A stretch of 64,000 nt of DNA from Echinicola arenosa (GTDB lineage: Bacteria > Bacteroidota > Bacteroidia > Cytophagales > Cyclobacteriaceae): positions 235,829-299,828 of the forward strand of contig NZ_JACYTQ010000006.1 of the NCBI RefSeq assembly GCF_014841125.1, read 5' to 3'. The notes beneath the pieces are model-generated. The model saw nothing but the letters and a program-made list of their open reading frames with translations. It did no database searches and was not told the origin of the DNA. Below, piece after piece: positions 52,628-62,461 of the stretch. The translations under genes were made by a program, and so were the position numbers. Positions within the stretch are counted from its first letter, which is position 1. Every line of letters begins with the position of its first letter.

Positions 52628-53443
52628 ATGAAAAAGTTAATCGCTTTGTTCATGCTTACCGGACTGCTTTTATCTCCGGTTATCACAAAAGCACAAGACA
52701 CCGCAGAAGAGACTTCTGCTGGAGACACTACTGAAATGATGATGGAGGAAGAAGTCGCTCCAGATCCTGCGCCAGTGATGGCTGATGACGAGATCGTGGT
52801 AGAAGACCAACCGTTCCACCAAATAATCAAGGATAAGTTCATCGAAGGTGATCCTACCTTTATGACTCCGGTATTGATCTGTTTGATTTTGGGTCTTGCA
52901 GTAGCTTTGGAAAGAATCATTACCCTTAACCTTTCTACTACCAACACCAAAAAACTTCTTGCTAAAGTAGAAGATGCTCTTGACCAAGGCGGTATCGAAG
53001 CTGCTAAAGATGTTACTAAAAGCACTAAAGGTCCAGTAGCTTCTATCTTTACCCAAGGTTTGATGAGATATTCTGAAGGTATTGAGATGGTTGAAAAGTC
53101 AATCATTGCCTATGGTTCTGTTGAAATGGGCCGTTTGGAAAAAGGATTGGTTTGGATTTCCCTATTTATCTCCCTTGCTCCAATGCTTGGTTTCATGGGT
53201 ACAGTAATTGGTATGATCGGTGCCTTTGACTCTATCGAAGCAGCTGGTGATATCTCTCCATCTCTTGTAGCAGGTGGTATTAAAATTGCCCTTTTGACCA
53301 CTGTAGCTGGTTTGATCGTAGCGATTATCCTACAGTTGTTCTATAACTATTGTGTGGCGAAAATCGACTCTTTGGTAAACGATATGGAGGATGCTTCTAT
53401 CACTTTGGTAGATATCCTTGTTAAGCACAAGTTGACTAAATAA
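52628..53443 (+). CDS. exbB: MotA/TolQ/ExbB proton channel family protein
   Basis: The 271-residue inner membrane protein has an N-terminal cleavable signal (MKKLIALFMLTGLLLSPVITKAQ), an acidic periplasmic stretch and three membrane helices. It contains SLAPMLGFMGTVIGMIGAFDSI and LLTTVAGLIVAIILQLF, the conserved TolQ/ExbB region. Together with the two ExbD proteins it energises TonB-dependent outer-membrane transport by proton flow. Confidence 0.92.
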   Translation: MKKLIALFMLTGLLLSPVITKAQDTAEETSAGDTTEMMMEEEVAPDPAPVMADDEIVVEDQPFHQIIKDKFIEGDPTFMTPVLICLILGLAVALERIITLNLSTTNTKKLLAKVEDALDQGGIEAAKDVTKSTKGPVASIFTQGLMRYSEGIEMVEKSIIAYGSVEMGRLEKGLVWISLFISLAPMLGFMGTVIGMIGAFDSIEAAGDISPSLVAGGIKIALLTTVAGLIVAIILQLFYNYCVAKIDSLVNDMEDASITLVDILVKHKLTK

Positions 53444-53501
53444 TAGTCTGCTGTTTGTAGCTTTCATTAAATAAAATTTATCAACCAAAGAACTAAACGA
53501 T

Positions 53502-53831
53502 ATGGATTCTTACGATATCATGCTATATGTGAGTTATTTGTTGATTGGATTGGGGATATTATTTGCAATAGTAATGCCCTTGATCAAGTCAATCGATAAC
53601 CCAAAAAGTTTGCTTAAGATAGGTGTCGGTGTAATTGGTGTTGCGGTATTGTTCTTCATTGCCTACTCTGTGTCTGGAGATGAGGTATTACCAAAATTCG
53701 CCGTTGAACCGTTCAACTTAACCCCAGGAGCTTCTAAGGCTGTTGGAGGAGTATTGCTAACTACTTACATACTATTCTTTCTTTCATTAGTAGGAATTGT
53801 ATTTACTGAAATAAGTAAAATCATAAAGTAA
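53502..53831 (+). CDS. Three-helix membrane protein of the ExbB/ExbD operon
   Basis: The 109-residue protein has three hydrophobic helices (about 7-27, 42-58, 83-105) and the loop SGDEVLPKFAVEPFNLTPG. It is found between exbB and exbD in many Bacteroidetes, without a known activity. It starts 58 bases after exbB and ends six bases before the first exbD. Confidence 0.78.
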   Translation: MDSYDIMLYVSYLLIGLGILFAIVMPLIKSIDNPKSLLKIGVGVIGVAVLFFIAYSVSGDEVLPKFAVEPFNLTPGASKAVGGVLLTTYILFFLSLVGIVFTEISKIIK

Positions 53832-53837
53832 TTTAAG

Positions 53838-54470
53838 ATGGCAAGAAAGAAAAACCGAATGAGTCAGGAGGTAAATGCAGGTTCCATGGCGGATATCGCC
53901 TTCTTGCTACTTATCTTCTTTCTTGTAACAACAACAATTGCTTCTGACAAAGGTATCACGACCATCTTGCCTCCTAAGCAAGATCCTAATGTGCCACCAC
54001 CTGATATTAAAAAGAATGAGAGAAATATTTTTAAAATATTGATCAATTCAAACGACCAATTACTGGTTGAAGATGATTTCAGGGATAACTCCGAGGGATT
54101 GGATCAGGAAGTTAAAGAGTTTGTTTTAAACTTTGGAAATCCTGATCAAGAGAATATGGATCTTTTTAATAGCCTACCTCCTTCACTGAAAGGAGAGGCA
54201 GGTAGAAGTCCAGAGTCCTCTGATCACCCTAATGAAGCAGTAGTATCTATCAAGACCAATCGTGGTACCAGCTACGAGCTATACCTAGAGGTGCTTGATT
54301 TAGTTAAGAAAGCGTATTTTGAGATCTATGCTGAAAGAGTGGGATTGACAGCTGATGAATACAGGGCACTGTCCAGTAGAAGTGCAGCCGAGAAAGAGTT
54401 GATGGAAAGAGGTAAGGAGAATATCCCAATGGCAATATCGATCGCTGAACCAGATAAAACAGGAGAATAA
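53838..54470 (+). CDS. exbD: ExbD/TolR biopolymer transport protein, long form
   Basis: The 210-residue protein has a short cytoplasmic N-terminus, one membrane helix with the key Asp (MADIAFLLLIFFLVTTTIAS), and a long periplasmic domain. The periplasmic part (about 70-200) is much longer than E. coli ExbD and contains an acidic insert before NEAVVSIKTNRGTSYELYLEVL. It is followed after two bases by the second exbD. Confidence 0.9.
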   Translation: MARKKNRMSQEVNAGSMADIAFLLLIFFLVTTTIASDKGITTILPPKQDPNVPPPDIKKNERNIFKILINSNDQLLVEDDFRDNSEGLDQEVKEFVLNFGNPDQENMDLFNSLPPSLKGEAGRSPESSDHPNEAVVSIKTNRGTSYELYLEVLDLVKKAYFEIYAERVGLTADEYRALSSRSAAEKELMERGKENIPMAISIAEPDKTGE

Positions 54471-54472
54471 TT

Positions 54473-54937
54473 ATGGCTAAGTTTAAGAAAAAAACAAAGA
54501 CTGAGGAAAGTATTCCTACATCAGCCTTGCCGGATATTATCTTTATGCTTTTGTTTTTCTTTATGGTGACCACTGTATTGAGAGAACAAGAGTTACTGGT
54601 AGAGCAGAAGTTGCCTCAGGCTTCTCAGCTTCAAAAGCTAGAGAAAAAGTCTCTGATATCTTACCTTTACGTAGGTAAGCCTAAAAATCCTAGTATGTAT
54701 GGTAGCGAACCAAGAATTCAGGCAAATGATGCTTTGATCACTACCAATGATATTTTGCTTTGGGTTAACCAAGAGAAGGATAACTTATCGGAAGCTGAAA
54801 GAGATCAAATTTATATTTCCCTAAAGGCTGACCGTGATGTGAAAATGGGGCCGATAGCTGATATACAGCTAGAACTTAGAGAAGCAGATGCAAGAAAAAT
54901 TCTTTATGCTTCGGTTGGTAAAACAACAGCTGAGTAA
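54473..54937 (+). CDS. exbD: ExbD/TolR biopolymer transport protein, second copy
   Basis: The 154-residue protein has the ExbD helix ALPDIIFMLLFFFMVTTVLRE and a periplasmic domain ending LREADARKILYASVG. Paired ExbD copies are the rule in this phylum. The tonB gene is not downstream; the operon ends in a terminator. Confidence 0.9.
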   Translation: MAKFKKKTKTEESIPTSALPDIIFMLLFFFMVTTVLREQELLVEQKLPQASQLQKLEKKSLISYLYVGKPKNPSMYGSEPRIQANDALITTNDILLWVNQEKDNLSEAERDQIYISLKADRDVKMGPIADIQLELREADARKILYASVGKTTAE

Positions 54938-54955
54938 CTGGAAATAGTTGAAGAT

Positions 54956-54993
54956 TAAAAAAAGCTACCTTATCGCATAAGGTAGCTTTTTTA
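54956..54993 (+). terminator. Terminator of the exbB/exbD operon
   Basis: AAAAAAGCTACCTTA and TAAGGTAGCTTTTTT pair around a TCGCA loop, 20 bases after the last exbD stop. Confidence 0.9.
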
Positions 54994-55020
54994 TTTTGAT
55001 ATCAAATAAAATCCACATGG

Positions 55021-56319
55021 ATGAATCTTGACCGTAAAAAAGTGCATTTTGCATGGGCTATGTATGACTGGGCCAATTCAGTCTATAGTCTAGTGATTAC
55101 TTCCACGATATTTCCAGTATATTATAATAGTGTCACCAAGTCTGTTTCTGGGGGTGATATAGTATCTTTTTTTGGATTTGATATTGTGAATACGGTTTTG
55201 TATTCCTGGTCGATTTCCTTTTCTTTCCTTGTTATAGCCATCCTTTCACCACTTTTGTCCGGTATGGCTGATTATGGTGGAAAGAAATTACTCTTTATGG
55301 AGATATTTGCCTTATTGGGTTCTATATCTTGTATAAGTTTATTTTTCTTTGATGGATCGAATCTTGAATTTGGTATTATTTGTAGTGTTTTGGCCAGTAT
55401 AGGATATGCCGGTAGTATTGTGTTCTACAATGCTTTCTTACCTGAGATAAGTAATAGTGATGAATATGATATGCTTAGTGCGAAGGGTTTCGCATTAGGT
55501 TATATAGGAAGTGTAATTTTACTCATCATTAATCTCTTGATGATTCAAAAGCCAGAGTTCTTTGGAATTGAAGATGGAGGAGTTGCTGCTAGATGGTCTT
55601 TTTTGATGACAGGTGTTTGGTGGGCAGGCTTTGCATTGATTCCGTTTAATGTTTTGCCTAGAAATTCCAGGAAAAAGGATCAAGAGACTTCTTTGCTTTG
55701 GGCTGGATACAAAGAAATCCGTACTGTCTTTAATGAAGTAAGGAGGAAGTCTGATATGAAGCAGTTTTTGCTTTCCTTTTTGTTTTACAGCATGGGCGTT
55801 CAGACAGTAATGTATATGGCTGCTTCATTTGGAGATAAGGAATTGGCACTGGAAGGTGATAAACTGATCATTACAATTTTGATCATTCAGGTAGTGGCTA
55901 TTTTGGGAAGCTACTTCTTTGCTTGGATTTCTAAGCTAAAAGGGAATAAGTTTTCCCTTATGAGCATGGTGATCATATGGATAGGAATTTGCCTTGCTGC
56001 ATACTTTGTAACTACAGAATTGGAGTTTTACGCATTGGCATTTGTGGTTGGTTTAGTTATGGGAGGAATTCAAGCTATTTCCCGATCCTCATATTCTAAA
56101 CTGATTCCAGAAGGGACAAAAGATACTGCTTCCTATTTTAGCTTTTATGATGTTACTGAAAAGTTTGGGATTGTATTTGGTACTTTTTCATATGGGTTTA
56201 TAGAACAGTTTACTGGAAGTATGAGAGTTAGCTCTTTAGTACTTGGAATATTTTTTGTATTGGGTATGATGTTTTTGTTGCGAGTTAGGTTCCCGGGATA
56301 TAAATTGGTAAATACTTAA
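55021..56319 (+). CDS. UMF1-family MFS transporter
   Basis: The 432-residue protein has about twelve membrane helices. The N-terminus HFAWAMYDWANSVYSLVITSTIFPVYY and the loop ISNSDEYDMLSAKGFALGYIGS are typical of the UMF1 (Atg22-like) group; GGIQAISRSSYSKLIPEG lies in the C-terminal half. Substrates are unknown; some relatives export amino acids from vacuoles. Confidence 0.9.
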   Translation: MNLDRKKVHFAWAMYDWANSVYSLVITSTIFPVYYNSVTKSVSGGDIVSFFGFDIVNTVLYSWSISFSFLVIAILSPLLSGMADYGGKKLLFMEIFALLGSISCISLFFFDGSNLEFGIICSVLASIGYAGSIVFYNAFLPEISNSDEYDMLSAKGFALGYIGSVILLIINLLMIQKPEFFGIEDGGVAARWSFLMTGVWWAGFALIPFNVLPRNSRKKDQETSLLWAGYKEIRTVFNEVRRKSDMKQFLLSFLFYSMGVQTVMYMAASFGDKELALEGDKLIITILIIQVVAILGSYFFAWISKLKGNKFSLMSMVIIWIGICLAAYFVTTELEFYALAFVVGLVMGGIQAISRSSYSKLIPEGTKDTASYFSFYDVTEKFGIVFGTFSYGFIEQFTGSMRVSSLVLGIFFVLGMMFLLRVRFPGYKLVNT

Positions 56320-56330
56320 CGAAAAGAAAG

Positions 56331-57842
56331 ATGCTTGAAATAATTTCTGGAAGATCAGTAAAGAAATTAGATGCTGACTTTATTAGTGATAGAGGAATTA
56401 CGTCGCACCGACTTATGGAAAATGCCGCCCAGGCATTTTGTGATTGGTTTGAAAAGAAATACCATAGAAATGATAGAATTGGTATTTGCTGTGGGCACGG
56501 TAATAACGGGGGAGATGGTTTAGCAATTGCAAGGTTATTATGGAGAAAAGGGTTTGATGTAGTTGTTTTCTTGGTAGGGGATCATGATAATGCATCAGCT
56601 GACTGTAGGTTAAATAGAGAATTGCTACCTGACAAATTACCTGCAGTAAGCTTGACAGAAGAAGATATCCAACATATCGAATTTGATTTTGATGTGATCA
56701 TAGATGCTCTTTTGGGAATTGGAGTTAATAGACCGCTGTCTGGCGATTTTTTAGCTTTGGTAAAAAGGTTAAATAGGCTTATCCATGTAAACAAAATAGC
56801 AGTGGATATTCCTTCTGGTTTGCCATCCGATGAATGTGTTGAAGGTGACGCTTTCATTGCTGATATTACTATTAGCTTTCAGTTTCCTAAATATTCATTA
56901 TTATTCCCAGAGCATGCAGGATTTGTTGGTCATTTGAAGGTAGCTAATATTGGTATTAGCCAGCCTTTCTTTGGGCAGTTTTCAGAAGGTAAGTATTATT
57001 TGCAATATAAAGATGTGGCTAAGCGGCATTTAAGATTTGGAAGGTTTAGCCATAAAGGGGATTTTGGGAAAGTTTTGGTCTGTGGTGGAAGCTATGGTTC
57101 TATGGGCGCTTTAAAAATGGCAGCTACAGCATCATTGAGGACAGGAAGTGGCCTTGTTACTTGTTTAGCTCCCAAGTGTGGCATGGGGATATTGCAAAGT
57201 AGTCTGCCTGAAGCTCAAGTTTTAACTGGAGAAGGTGAAAATGAACTGGCTGGTTCAGTGGACAGCGAAAGTTTGTCTCGGTTCGATGCCATTGGCATAG
57301 GGCCTGGAATGGGAACAAGCCAAACCTCTAGCTGTTTTCTGGGAAAATTTCTTGAAAATTATAAAGGCCCTTTGGTAATTGATGCGGATGGCATAAATAT
57401 CCTTGCCAAACAACCAGGTCTTCTAAATTATTTGAATGAGAATGTAATCCTTACCCCGCATGTGAAGGAATTTGAGAGACTGGTGGGCCCTTGCCAAAAT
57501 CATAAAGAAAGACTTGACAAGGCTCTGGAATTTTCTATGAAACACGGATGCATATTGATACTTAAAGGGGCACATACCGCAATTTCACTTCCTAATGGAA
57601 AACAGTATTTTAATTCAACTGGAAATAAGCATATGGCAACTGGAGGTTCTGGTGATGTGCTTACGGGAATGATTACTTCTTTTCTTGGTCAAGGTTATTC
57701 TGTCGAAAATGCGGCTGTTTGTGGAGTTTATCAACATGGCTTGGCCGGACAAATAGCTTCAAAAAATAGATTAAGGGGGACAATAGCTTCTGATATTGTT
57801 GAGGCGATCCCAAGAACATATATTTTACTGAAAATAGACTAA
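56331..57842 (+). CDS. Bifunctional NAD(P)H-hydrate epimerase / ADP-dependent dehydratase
   Basis: The 503-residue repair enzyme has an N-terminal YjeF epimerase domain (about 1-215; GHGNNGGDGLAIARLLW, AVDIPSGLPSDE) and a C-terminal ribokinase-like dehydratase (about 230-500; GDFGKVLVCGGSYGSMGA, ATGGSGDVLTGMI). It restores hydrated nicotinamide coenzymes. It starts 11 bases after the transporter stop. Confidence 0.95.
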   Translation: MLEIISGRSVKKLDADFISDRGITSHRLMENAAQAFCDWFEKKYHRNDRIGICCGHGNNGGDGLAIARLLWRKGFDVVVFLVGDHDNASADCRLNRELLPDKLPAVSLTEEDIQHIEFDFDVIIDALLGIGVNRPLSGDFLALVKRLNRLIHVNKIAVDIPSGLPSDECVEGDAFIADITISFQFPKYSLLFPEHAGFVGHLKVANIGISQPFFGQFSEGKYYLQYKDVAKRHLRFGRFSHKGDFGKVLVCGGSYGSMGALKMAATASLRTGSGLVTCLAPKCGMGILQSSLPEAQVLTGEGENELAGSVDSESLSRFDAIGIGPGMGTSQTSSCFLGKFLENYKGPLVIDADGINILAKQPGLLNYLNENVILTPHVKEFERLVGPCQNHKERLDKALEFSMKHGCILILKGAHTAISLPNGKQYFNSTGNKHMATGGSGDVLTGMITSFLGQGYSVENAAVCGVYQHGLAGQIASKNRLRGTIASDIVEAIPRTYILLKID

Positions 57843-57879
57843 AAAGAAAGCTCGAAGATATCTTCGAGCTTTCTTTTTA
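57841..57879. terminator. Bidirectional terminator
   Basis: An 18-base perfect inverted repeat, AAAAAGAAAGCTCGAAGA / TCTTCGAGCTTTCTTTTT, lies between the convergent nnr and asnS genes. Confidence 0.93.
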
Positions 57880-57891
57880 ACTTGATCTTTC

Positions 57892-59343
57892 TTAAAATTC
57901 TGCGTTTCCAGGTGTTCTTGGAAAGGCTATCACATCCCTGATATTCCCCATTCCAGTGACAAATTGGACCATTCTTTCAAATCCGAGCCCAAAACCAGCA
58001 TGTGGGGTGGTCCCGAATCTTCTCGTATCTAAATACCAGTACAGTTCTTCTTGGCTAATTTTCAACTCATCCATCCTGGCTGTTAGTTTTTCAAGGCTTT
58101 CTTCTCTTTGGGATCCCCCAACAATCTCACCAATACCTGGGAACAGAATATCCATTGCAGCAACAGTTTTCCCATCCTCGTTTTGCTTCATATAGAAAGC
58201 TTTGATTTCCTTAGGGTAGTCTGTCAGGATGACTGGTTTTTTGAAGTGTTTTTCCACCAAGAACCTTTCATGTTCAGATTGAAGATCAGCTCCCCATTCC
58301 TCAATTAGGTATTTGAACTTTTTCTTTTTGTTCGGCTTAGAGTTTCGAAGGATTTCAATGGCCTCAGTATAGGTCAACCTTTCAAAGTCATGTTCTACCA
58401 CAAATTGAAGTCTTTCTAGCAATCCCATTTCGCTGCGTTCGTTCACCGGTTTCTTGGCATTTTCTTCCGCAGCTCTTTTATCTAAGAACATTAGATCTTC
58501 CTTACAGTTTTCCATCGCATAAGAGATGATGGACTTAAGGAAATCCTCAGCTAAATCTTGATTGTCTTCGGCATCGTAGAAAGCCATTTCTGGTTCGATC
58601 ATCCAAAATTCAGCCAAATGCCTTGTTGTGTTTGAGTTTTCAGCTCTGAATGTCGGGCCGAAAGTGTAAATCTCTGATAGGGCCATGGCAGCCAACTCAC
58701 CCTCCAATTGACCAGATACGGTTAGATTGGTTTCTCTTTCAAAGAAATCCTCAGTATAATTGATGTTACCTTCTTCAGTTAAAGGTGGGTTTTTAAGGTC
58801 TAAAGTGGTAACCTTAAAAGTTTCACCTGCTCCCTCGGCATCAGAAGCAGTGATAATAGGAGTGTGAATGTAAAAGAAACCTTTGTTATTAAAATATTGG
58901 TGCACGGCGAAAGCCAAGGCATGTCTGACTCTGAATACAGCGCCAAAAGTATTGGTTCTCATCCTCAAGTGGGCAATGTCACGAAGGAATTCCATGGAAT
59001 GTTTTTTAGGCTGTAATGGGTATTTTTCAGCATCAGCCTCACCCAATACCTCAATACTTTCCGCTACTAGCTCAGAATCTTGACCTGATCCTTGAGAAGC
59101 GACTACTTTTCCAGTTACTTTAATACAAGCACCTGTATTAATTCTCCTTAAAGTGTCCTCATTAATGACATTCGGGTCTGCAACTACTTGGTAATTGTTA
59201 ATAATAGAGCCGTCATTAACAGCAATAAAAGATACGCTTTTGTTGCTTCTTTTTGTTCTGACCCAGCCCATGATAGTAGCCTGTTCTCCGATTTTATCAC
59301 TTTCCAGCAATAATTTAATCTTTGATCGTTTGTTGAATGCCAT
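57892..59343 (-). CDS. asnS: Asparaginyl-tRNA synthetase
   Basis: The 483-residue class IIb enzyme has an N-terminal OB-fold (about 18-110), motif 2 ([21 protein letters not shown]) and motif 3 ([16 protein letters not shown]). It makes Asn-tRNA directly. Length is slightly above E. coli AsnS (466), with the usual Bacteroidetes insert near 255-300. Confidence 0.96.
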   Translation of the reverse strand: MAFNKRSKIKLLLESDKIGEQATIMGWVRTKRSNKSVSFIAVNDGSIINNYQVVADPNVINEDTLRRINTGACIKVTGKVVASQGSGQDSELVAESIEVLGEADAEKYPLQPKKHSMEFLRDIAHLRMRTNTFGAVFRVRHALAFAVHQYFNNKGFFYIHTPIITASDAEGAGETFKVTTLDLKNPPLTEEGNINYTEDFFERETNLTVSGQLEGELAAMALSEIYTFGPTFRAENSNTTRHLAEFWMIEPEMAFYDAEDNQDLAEDFLKSIISYAMENCKEDLMFLDKRAAEENAKKPVNERSEMGLLERLQFVVEHDFERLTYTEAIEILRNSKPNKKKKFKYLIEEWGADLQSEHERFLVEKHFKKPVILTDYPKEIKAFYMKQNEDGKTVAAMDILFPGIGEIVGGSQREESLEKLTARMDELKISQEELYWYLDTRRFGTTPHAGFGLGFERMVQFVTGMGNIRDVIAFPRTPGNAEF

Positions 59344-59457
59344 AAGAGTTGAATGTTATCTGCTATATAATTGACAAGTAAAGCTAATCAATGTTTTAAA
59401 ATGGAATGCAAAAAAACGATATAATAAGCTTTTTGTCAAAATTTTGCTGTAATTTCC

Positions 59458-59465
59458 TAAATTTG
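59458..59465 (+). promoter_or_regulatory. Putative -7 element of rpoN
   Basis: TAAATTTG is a perfect -7 box, about 84 bases before the rpoN ATG. The nearest TTTG is 22 nt upstream, slightly outside the usual spacing. Confidence 0.42.
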
Positions 59466-59548
59466 AATGGGCAAATTGACCAAGGAGTAGGTTCCTTTTG
59501 AAAAGCCAATTATTTTTAAGAAAAGAAATATTTTAGAGTACGCTATAT

Positions 59549-61000
59549 ATGCAAAAACTTAATTTAAATCAGGTACTTTCACAAAAATTGAGTCCCCAAC
59601 AGATTCAATTTATCAAGTTGTTACAAGTACCAACTGCTGAGCTGGAGGCAAGGGTAGAAGAAGAACTTGAAATCAACCCCGCTTTAGAAGAAGGAAAGGA
59701 AGAGAACGGCGAACAGCAAGAGGAGATATTGCAGGACAACTATGAGGAAGATAATAAAGATGATAAGGATATCAATCTGGACGATTATTTGACAGATGAT
59801 TATGGGGGCTATAAAATGCAGGGGGATGGGAATTATTCTCCAGATGATGAAGATCGGGAAATGCCTCTTTCAAGTGGTACCTCTTTACACGAGCAGTTGC
59901 TTTCCCAATTAAGCTTTTTAAGATTGGATGAGCATCAGAAAGTAATCGGAAGACAATTGATAGGCAGCATTGAAAGTGATGGATATATCAGGCGTGACTT
60001 GGAGGCAATTATTAATGACCTTGCTTTTAGTCAAAATATAGAGACTGACTTGGACGAGGTTGAGGAAGTTCTCAGAAAAATCCAGAATTTTGATCCGGCC
60101 GGGATAGCAGCTAGAAGCCTTCAGGAATGTCTTATTATTCAGTTGGAGCGAAAAGAGCATCAGGAAGATGAAATCGTTCAAAAAGCACTGCAAGTTTTGA
60201 GTGATTGTTTTGAGGAATTCACCAAAAAACATTACGAGAAAATCTTAAAGCGGTGTAACCTCGAAGAGGAGGACTTGAAAGAAGTGATTAATATGATCAC
60301 CAAGTTGAATCCAAAGCCGGGAGGAGGTTCAGATGGTTTGATGAGAACGCAGTATATAATTCCTGACTTCATTTTGAATAATGTAAATGGAAAATTTGAA
60401 ATCAGCCTTAACTCGAGAAATGCGCCTGAACTTAGAGTGAGCAGATCTTACTCTGAAATGTTCGAGGCTTATGAGAAGAGTGATAAGAAGGATAAAAAGC
60501 TGAAAGATACGGTAAGTTTCGTTAAGCAGAAGTTAGATGCAGCGAAGTGGTTTATTGATGCGATTAAGCAGCGACAACAAACGCTCTTAAAAACCATGCA
60601 TGCAATACTGGATTATCAGTCGGAATTTTTTGTGGAAGGGGATGAAACCAAGTTGAAGCCTATGATCCTAAAGGACATTGCAGAGAAAATAGATATGGAT
60701 ATCTCCACTGTTTCCAGAGTGGCCAATAGTAAAGCGATTCAAACAGAATTCGGTGTATACCCATTAAAATATTTCTTCTCTGAAGGGATCTCTACAGATG
60801 GTGGAGAAGATGTGAGTAACAGAGAAGTAAAAAGTGTGTTACAAAAGATGGTAGATAATGAAGATAAAAGAAAGCCGCTTTCGGATGATAAGTTAGTAAA
60901 GCTATTAAATGAGAAAGGGTACAATATTGCCAGGAGAACTGTGGCCAAATACAGAGAGCAACTTCAGATTCCTGTTGCTAGACTAAGAAAAGAACTGTAG
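59549..61000 (+). CDS. rpoN: RNA polymerase sigma-54 factor
   Basis: The 483-residue protein has region I (LNLNQVLSQKLSPQQIQFIKLLQVPTAELEARVEEELEINPALE), an acidic region II (about 50-110), core-binding and HTH regions and the C-terminal RpoN box (ARRTVAKYREQ). It directs transcription from -24/-12 promoters with enhancer ATPases. The next gene overlaps its stop by one base. Confidence 0.96.
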   Translation: MQKLNLNQVLSQKLSPQQIQFIKLLQVPTAELEARVEEELEINPALEEGKEENGEQQEEILQDNYEEDNKDDKDINLDDYLTDDYGGYKMQGDGNYSPDDEDREMPLSSGTSLHEQLLSQLSFLRLDEHQKVIGRQLIGSIESDGYIRRDLEAIINDLAFSQNIETDLDEVEEVLRKIQNFDPAGIAARSLQECLIIQLERKEHQEDEIVQKALQVLSDCFEEFTKKHYEKILKRCNLEEEDLKEVINMITKLNPKPGGGSDGLMRTQYIIPDFILNNVNGKFEISLNSRNAPELRVSRSYSEMFEAYEKSDKKDKKLKDTVSFVKQKLDAAKWFIDAIKQRQQTLLKTMHAILDYQSEFFVEGDETKLKPMILKDIAEKIDMDISTVSRVANSKAIQTEFGVYPLKYFFSEGISTDGGEDVSNREVKSVLQKMVDNEDKRKPLSDDKLVKLLNEKGYNIARRTVAKYREQLQIPVARLRKEL

Positions 61001-61623
61001 TGAACAGAAATATTGCCCTGACCCTTTCTATAATATTTCAACCCTTATTAGTGCCTACTTTGGTGTTTACACTAATTTTGTATCTTGTGCCACAAGCGAC
61101 ACAGGTACCTCATGAAATAAAAGGGTCGATGTTGTTGATGGTTGTAGTCAGTACATTATTAATTCCTATGCTTAGTGTAATAGGTATGAAATATATGGAG
61201 TCCATCCCAAGTTTGCATATGGCAAGTAAAAGGGAAAGGTATTTGCCATTTACCACGGTGAGTATCTTTTATATTATAGTAACCTATTTTTTTTATCTCA
61301 GGCTTAATTATGATGATTTAATTGTTTTTAGTCTGGTTACTATGACAGGCTCAATTGTTTTATTGACGCTGGTTACTTTTTTTTGGAAGATCAGTGCTCA
61401 CTTAACAGGCCTTTCAGGATTATTGGCTATAATGGTTGTACTTAGCTGGAAATACCCAAGTGCTTCGTTATTGTATCCGATGATCGTAACGATTGTATTA
61501 TGTGGCGCAGTAGCTTCCAGTAGGCTTTACCTCAATGCCCATAAACCAGGAGAATTATTGGCAGGCTTTTGTTTGGGCTTTGGGACTTGTTTTGTTTCTT
61601 TTTACTATTATTTGTTAAGTTAA
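61000..61623 (+). CDS. Degenerate PAP2-like membrane protein
   Basis: The 207-residue protein starts at GTG, sharing one base with the rpoN stop. Six hydrophobic helices are seen. PAP2 landmarks are present in altered form: KRERYLP (normally KxxxxxxRP), SAHLTG (normally PSGH) and SSRLYLNAHKPGE (SR...H present, final Asp now Glu). It may be a lipid phosphatase relative with weak or altered activity. Confidence 0.72.
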   Translation: MNRNIALTLSIIFQPLLVPTLVFTLILYLVPQATQVPHEIKGSMLLMVVVSTLLIPMLSVIGMKYMESIPSLHMASKRERYLPFTTVSIFYIIVTYFFYLRLNYDDLIVFSLVTMTGSIVLLTLVTFFWKISAHLTGLSGLLAIMVVLSWKYPSASLLYPMIVTIVLCGAVASSRLYLNAHKPGELLAGFCLGFGTCFVSFYYYLLS

Positions 61624-61625
61624 AT

Positions 61626-62405
61626 ATGGAATTACGACATCTTCAATATCATCATAAAGGAACTTGTGTAGAATTGGTGTTGGATCGCCCTGATGTATTT
61701 AATGCCTTAAATAAGAAATTATTACTTGAGCTTAGCTGGGCTTTTGATGAAGTAAAAAAGGACGATGGTATAAGGAGTGTAGTGCTGACAGGGCAAGGAA
61801 AAGCGTTTTGCAGTGGCCAAGACTTGAAATCGGTTGGTGGAGATTTGGAGAATATCCCATTCAGAGAAATTATAGAGGATCTTTACAATCCTTTAATTCT
61901 GAAAATGAGAAATAGTAAAAAGCCAATCATTTGTAAACTAAATGGAGTGGCTGCCGGTGCGGGTTGCTCTTTGGCGTTGGCTACAGATATAATCATAGCC
62001 AACAAAGAGGCGTATCTTGCAGAAATTTTTGCTCACATTGGATTGATTATGGATGCCGGCTCCAATTATTTTCTACTTGAAAGACTGGGGTATCCCTTGG
62101 CATTTGAATTGGCCACTACGGGGAGAAAGGTTTATGCAGATGAAGCAGAAAAGCTTGGTTTGATCAATAAATCTGTCGAGGCCATGAACTTGGATGATGT
62201 CGTATTACAGTTTGTGGAGATTTATGCAAATTCATCTGCTAGTTCGGTAGGGCTAATTAAGGAGATGTTAAATAATGCCCAAGAAATGAACCTAAAAGAG
62301 GTCCTTTCCATGGAGGCCGATTTTCAGGAGAGAGCAGGCAAGTCTTCCGACTTTAAGGAAGGGGTGATGGCATTTTTAGAAAAGAGGAAACCCAAATTCA
62401 AATAA
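61626..62405 (+). CDS. Enoyl-CoA hydratase/isomerase family protein
   Basis: The protein has 259 residues from ATG 61626. The crotonase fold shows VLDRPDVFNALNKKLL, GQGKAFCSGQDLKSVGG, LNGVAAGAGCSLALATDIIIA and FAHIGLIMDAGSNYFL. The acid in GLIMDAG is Asp, as in PaaG-type isomerases, so it may be an isomerase rather than a classical hydratase. It follows the PAP2-like gene by two bases. Confidence 0.9.
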   Translation: MELRHLQYHHKGTCVELVLDRPDVFNALNKKLLLELSWAFDEVKKDDGIRSVVLTGQGKAFCSGQDLKSVGGDLENIPFREIIEDLYNPLILKMRNSKKPIICKLNGVAAGAGCSLALATDIIIANKEAYLAEIFAHIGLIMDAGSNYFLLERLGYPLAFELATTGRKVYADEAEKLGLINKSVEAMNLDDVVLQFVEIYANSSASSVGLIKEMLNNAQEMNLKEVLSMEADFQERAGKSSDFKEGVMAFLEKRKPKFK

Positions 62406-62438
62406 AAAGCCTTCCAGCTAGCTGGAAGGCTTTTTAAA
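62403..62438. terminator. Bidirectional terminator
   Basis: AAAAAGCCTTCCAGCTA and TAGCTGGAAGGCTTTTT form a perfect inverted repeat between the enoyl-CoA hydratase gene and the convergent barrel gene. Confidence 0.92.
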
Positions 62439-62461
62439 CTTAAGTCTTTAACAATATAGCT

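Noticed and set aside
61569..61625. Longer N-terminus of the enoyl-CoA hydratase
   Set aside because: It runs inside the end of the PAP2-like gene and gives a hydrophobic stretch absent from the family; ATG 61626 starts directly at the conserved core.
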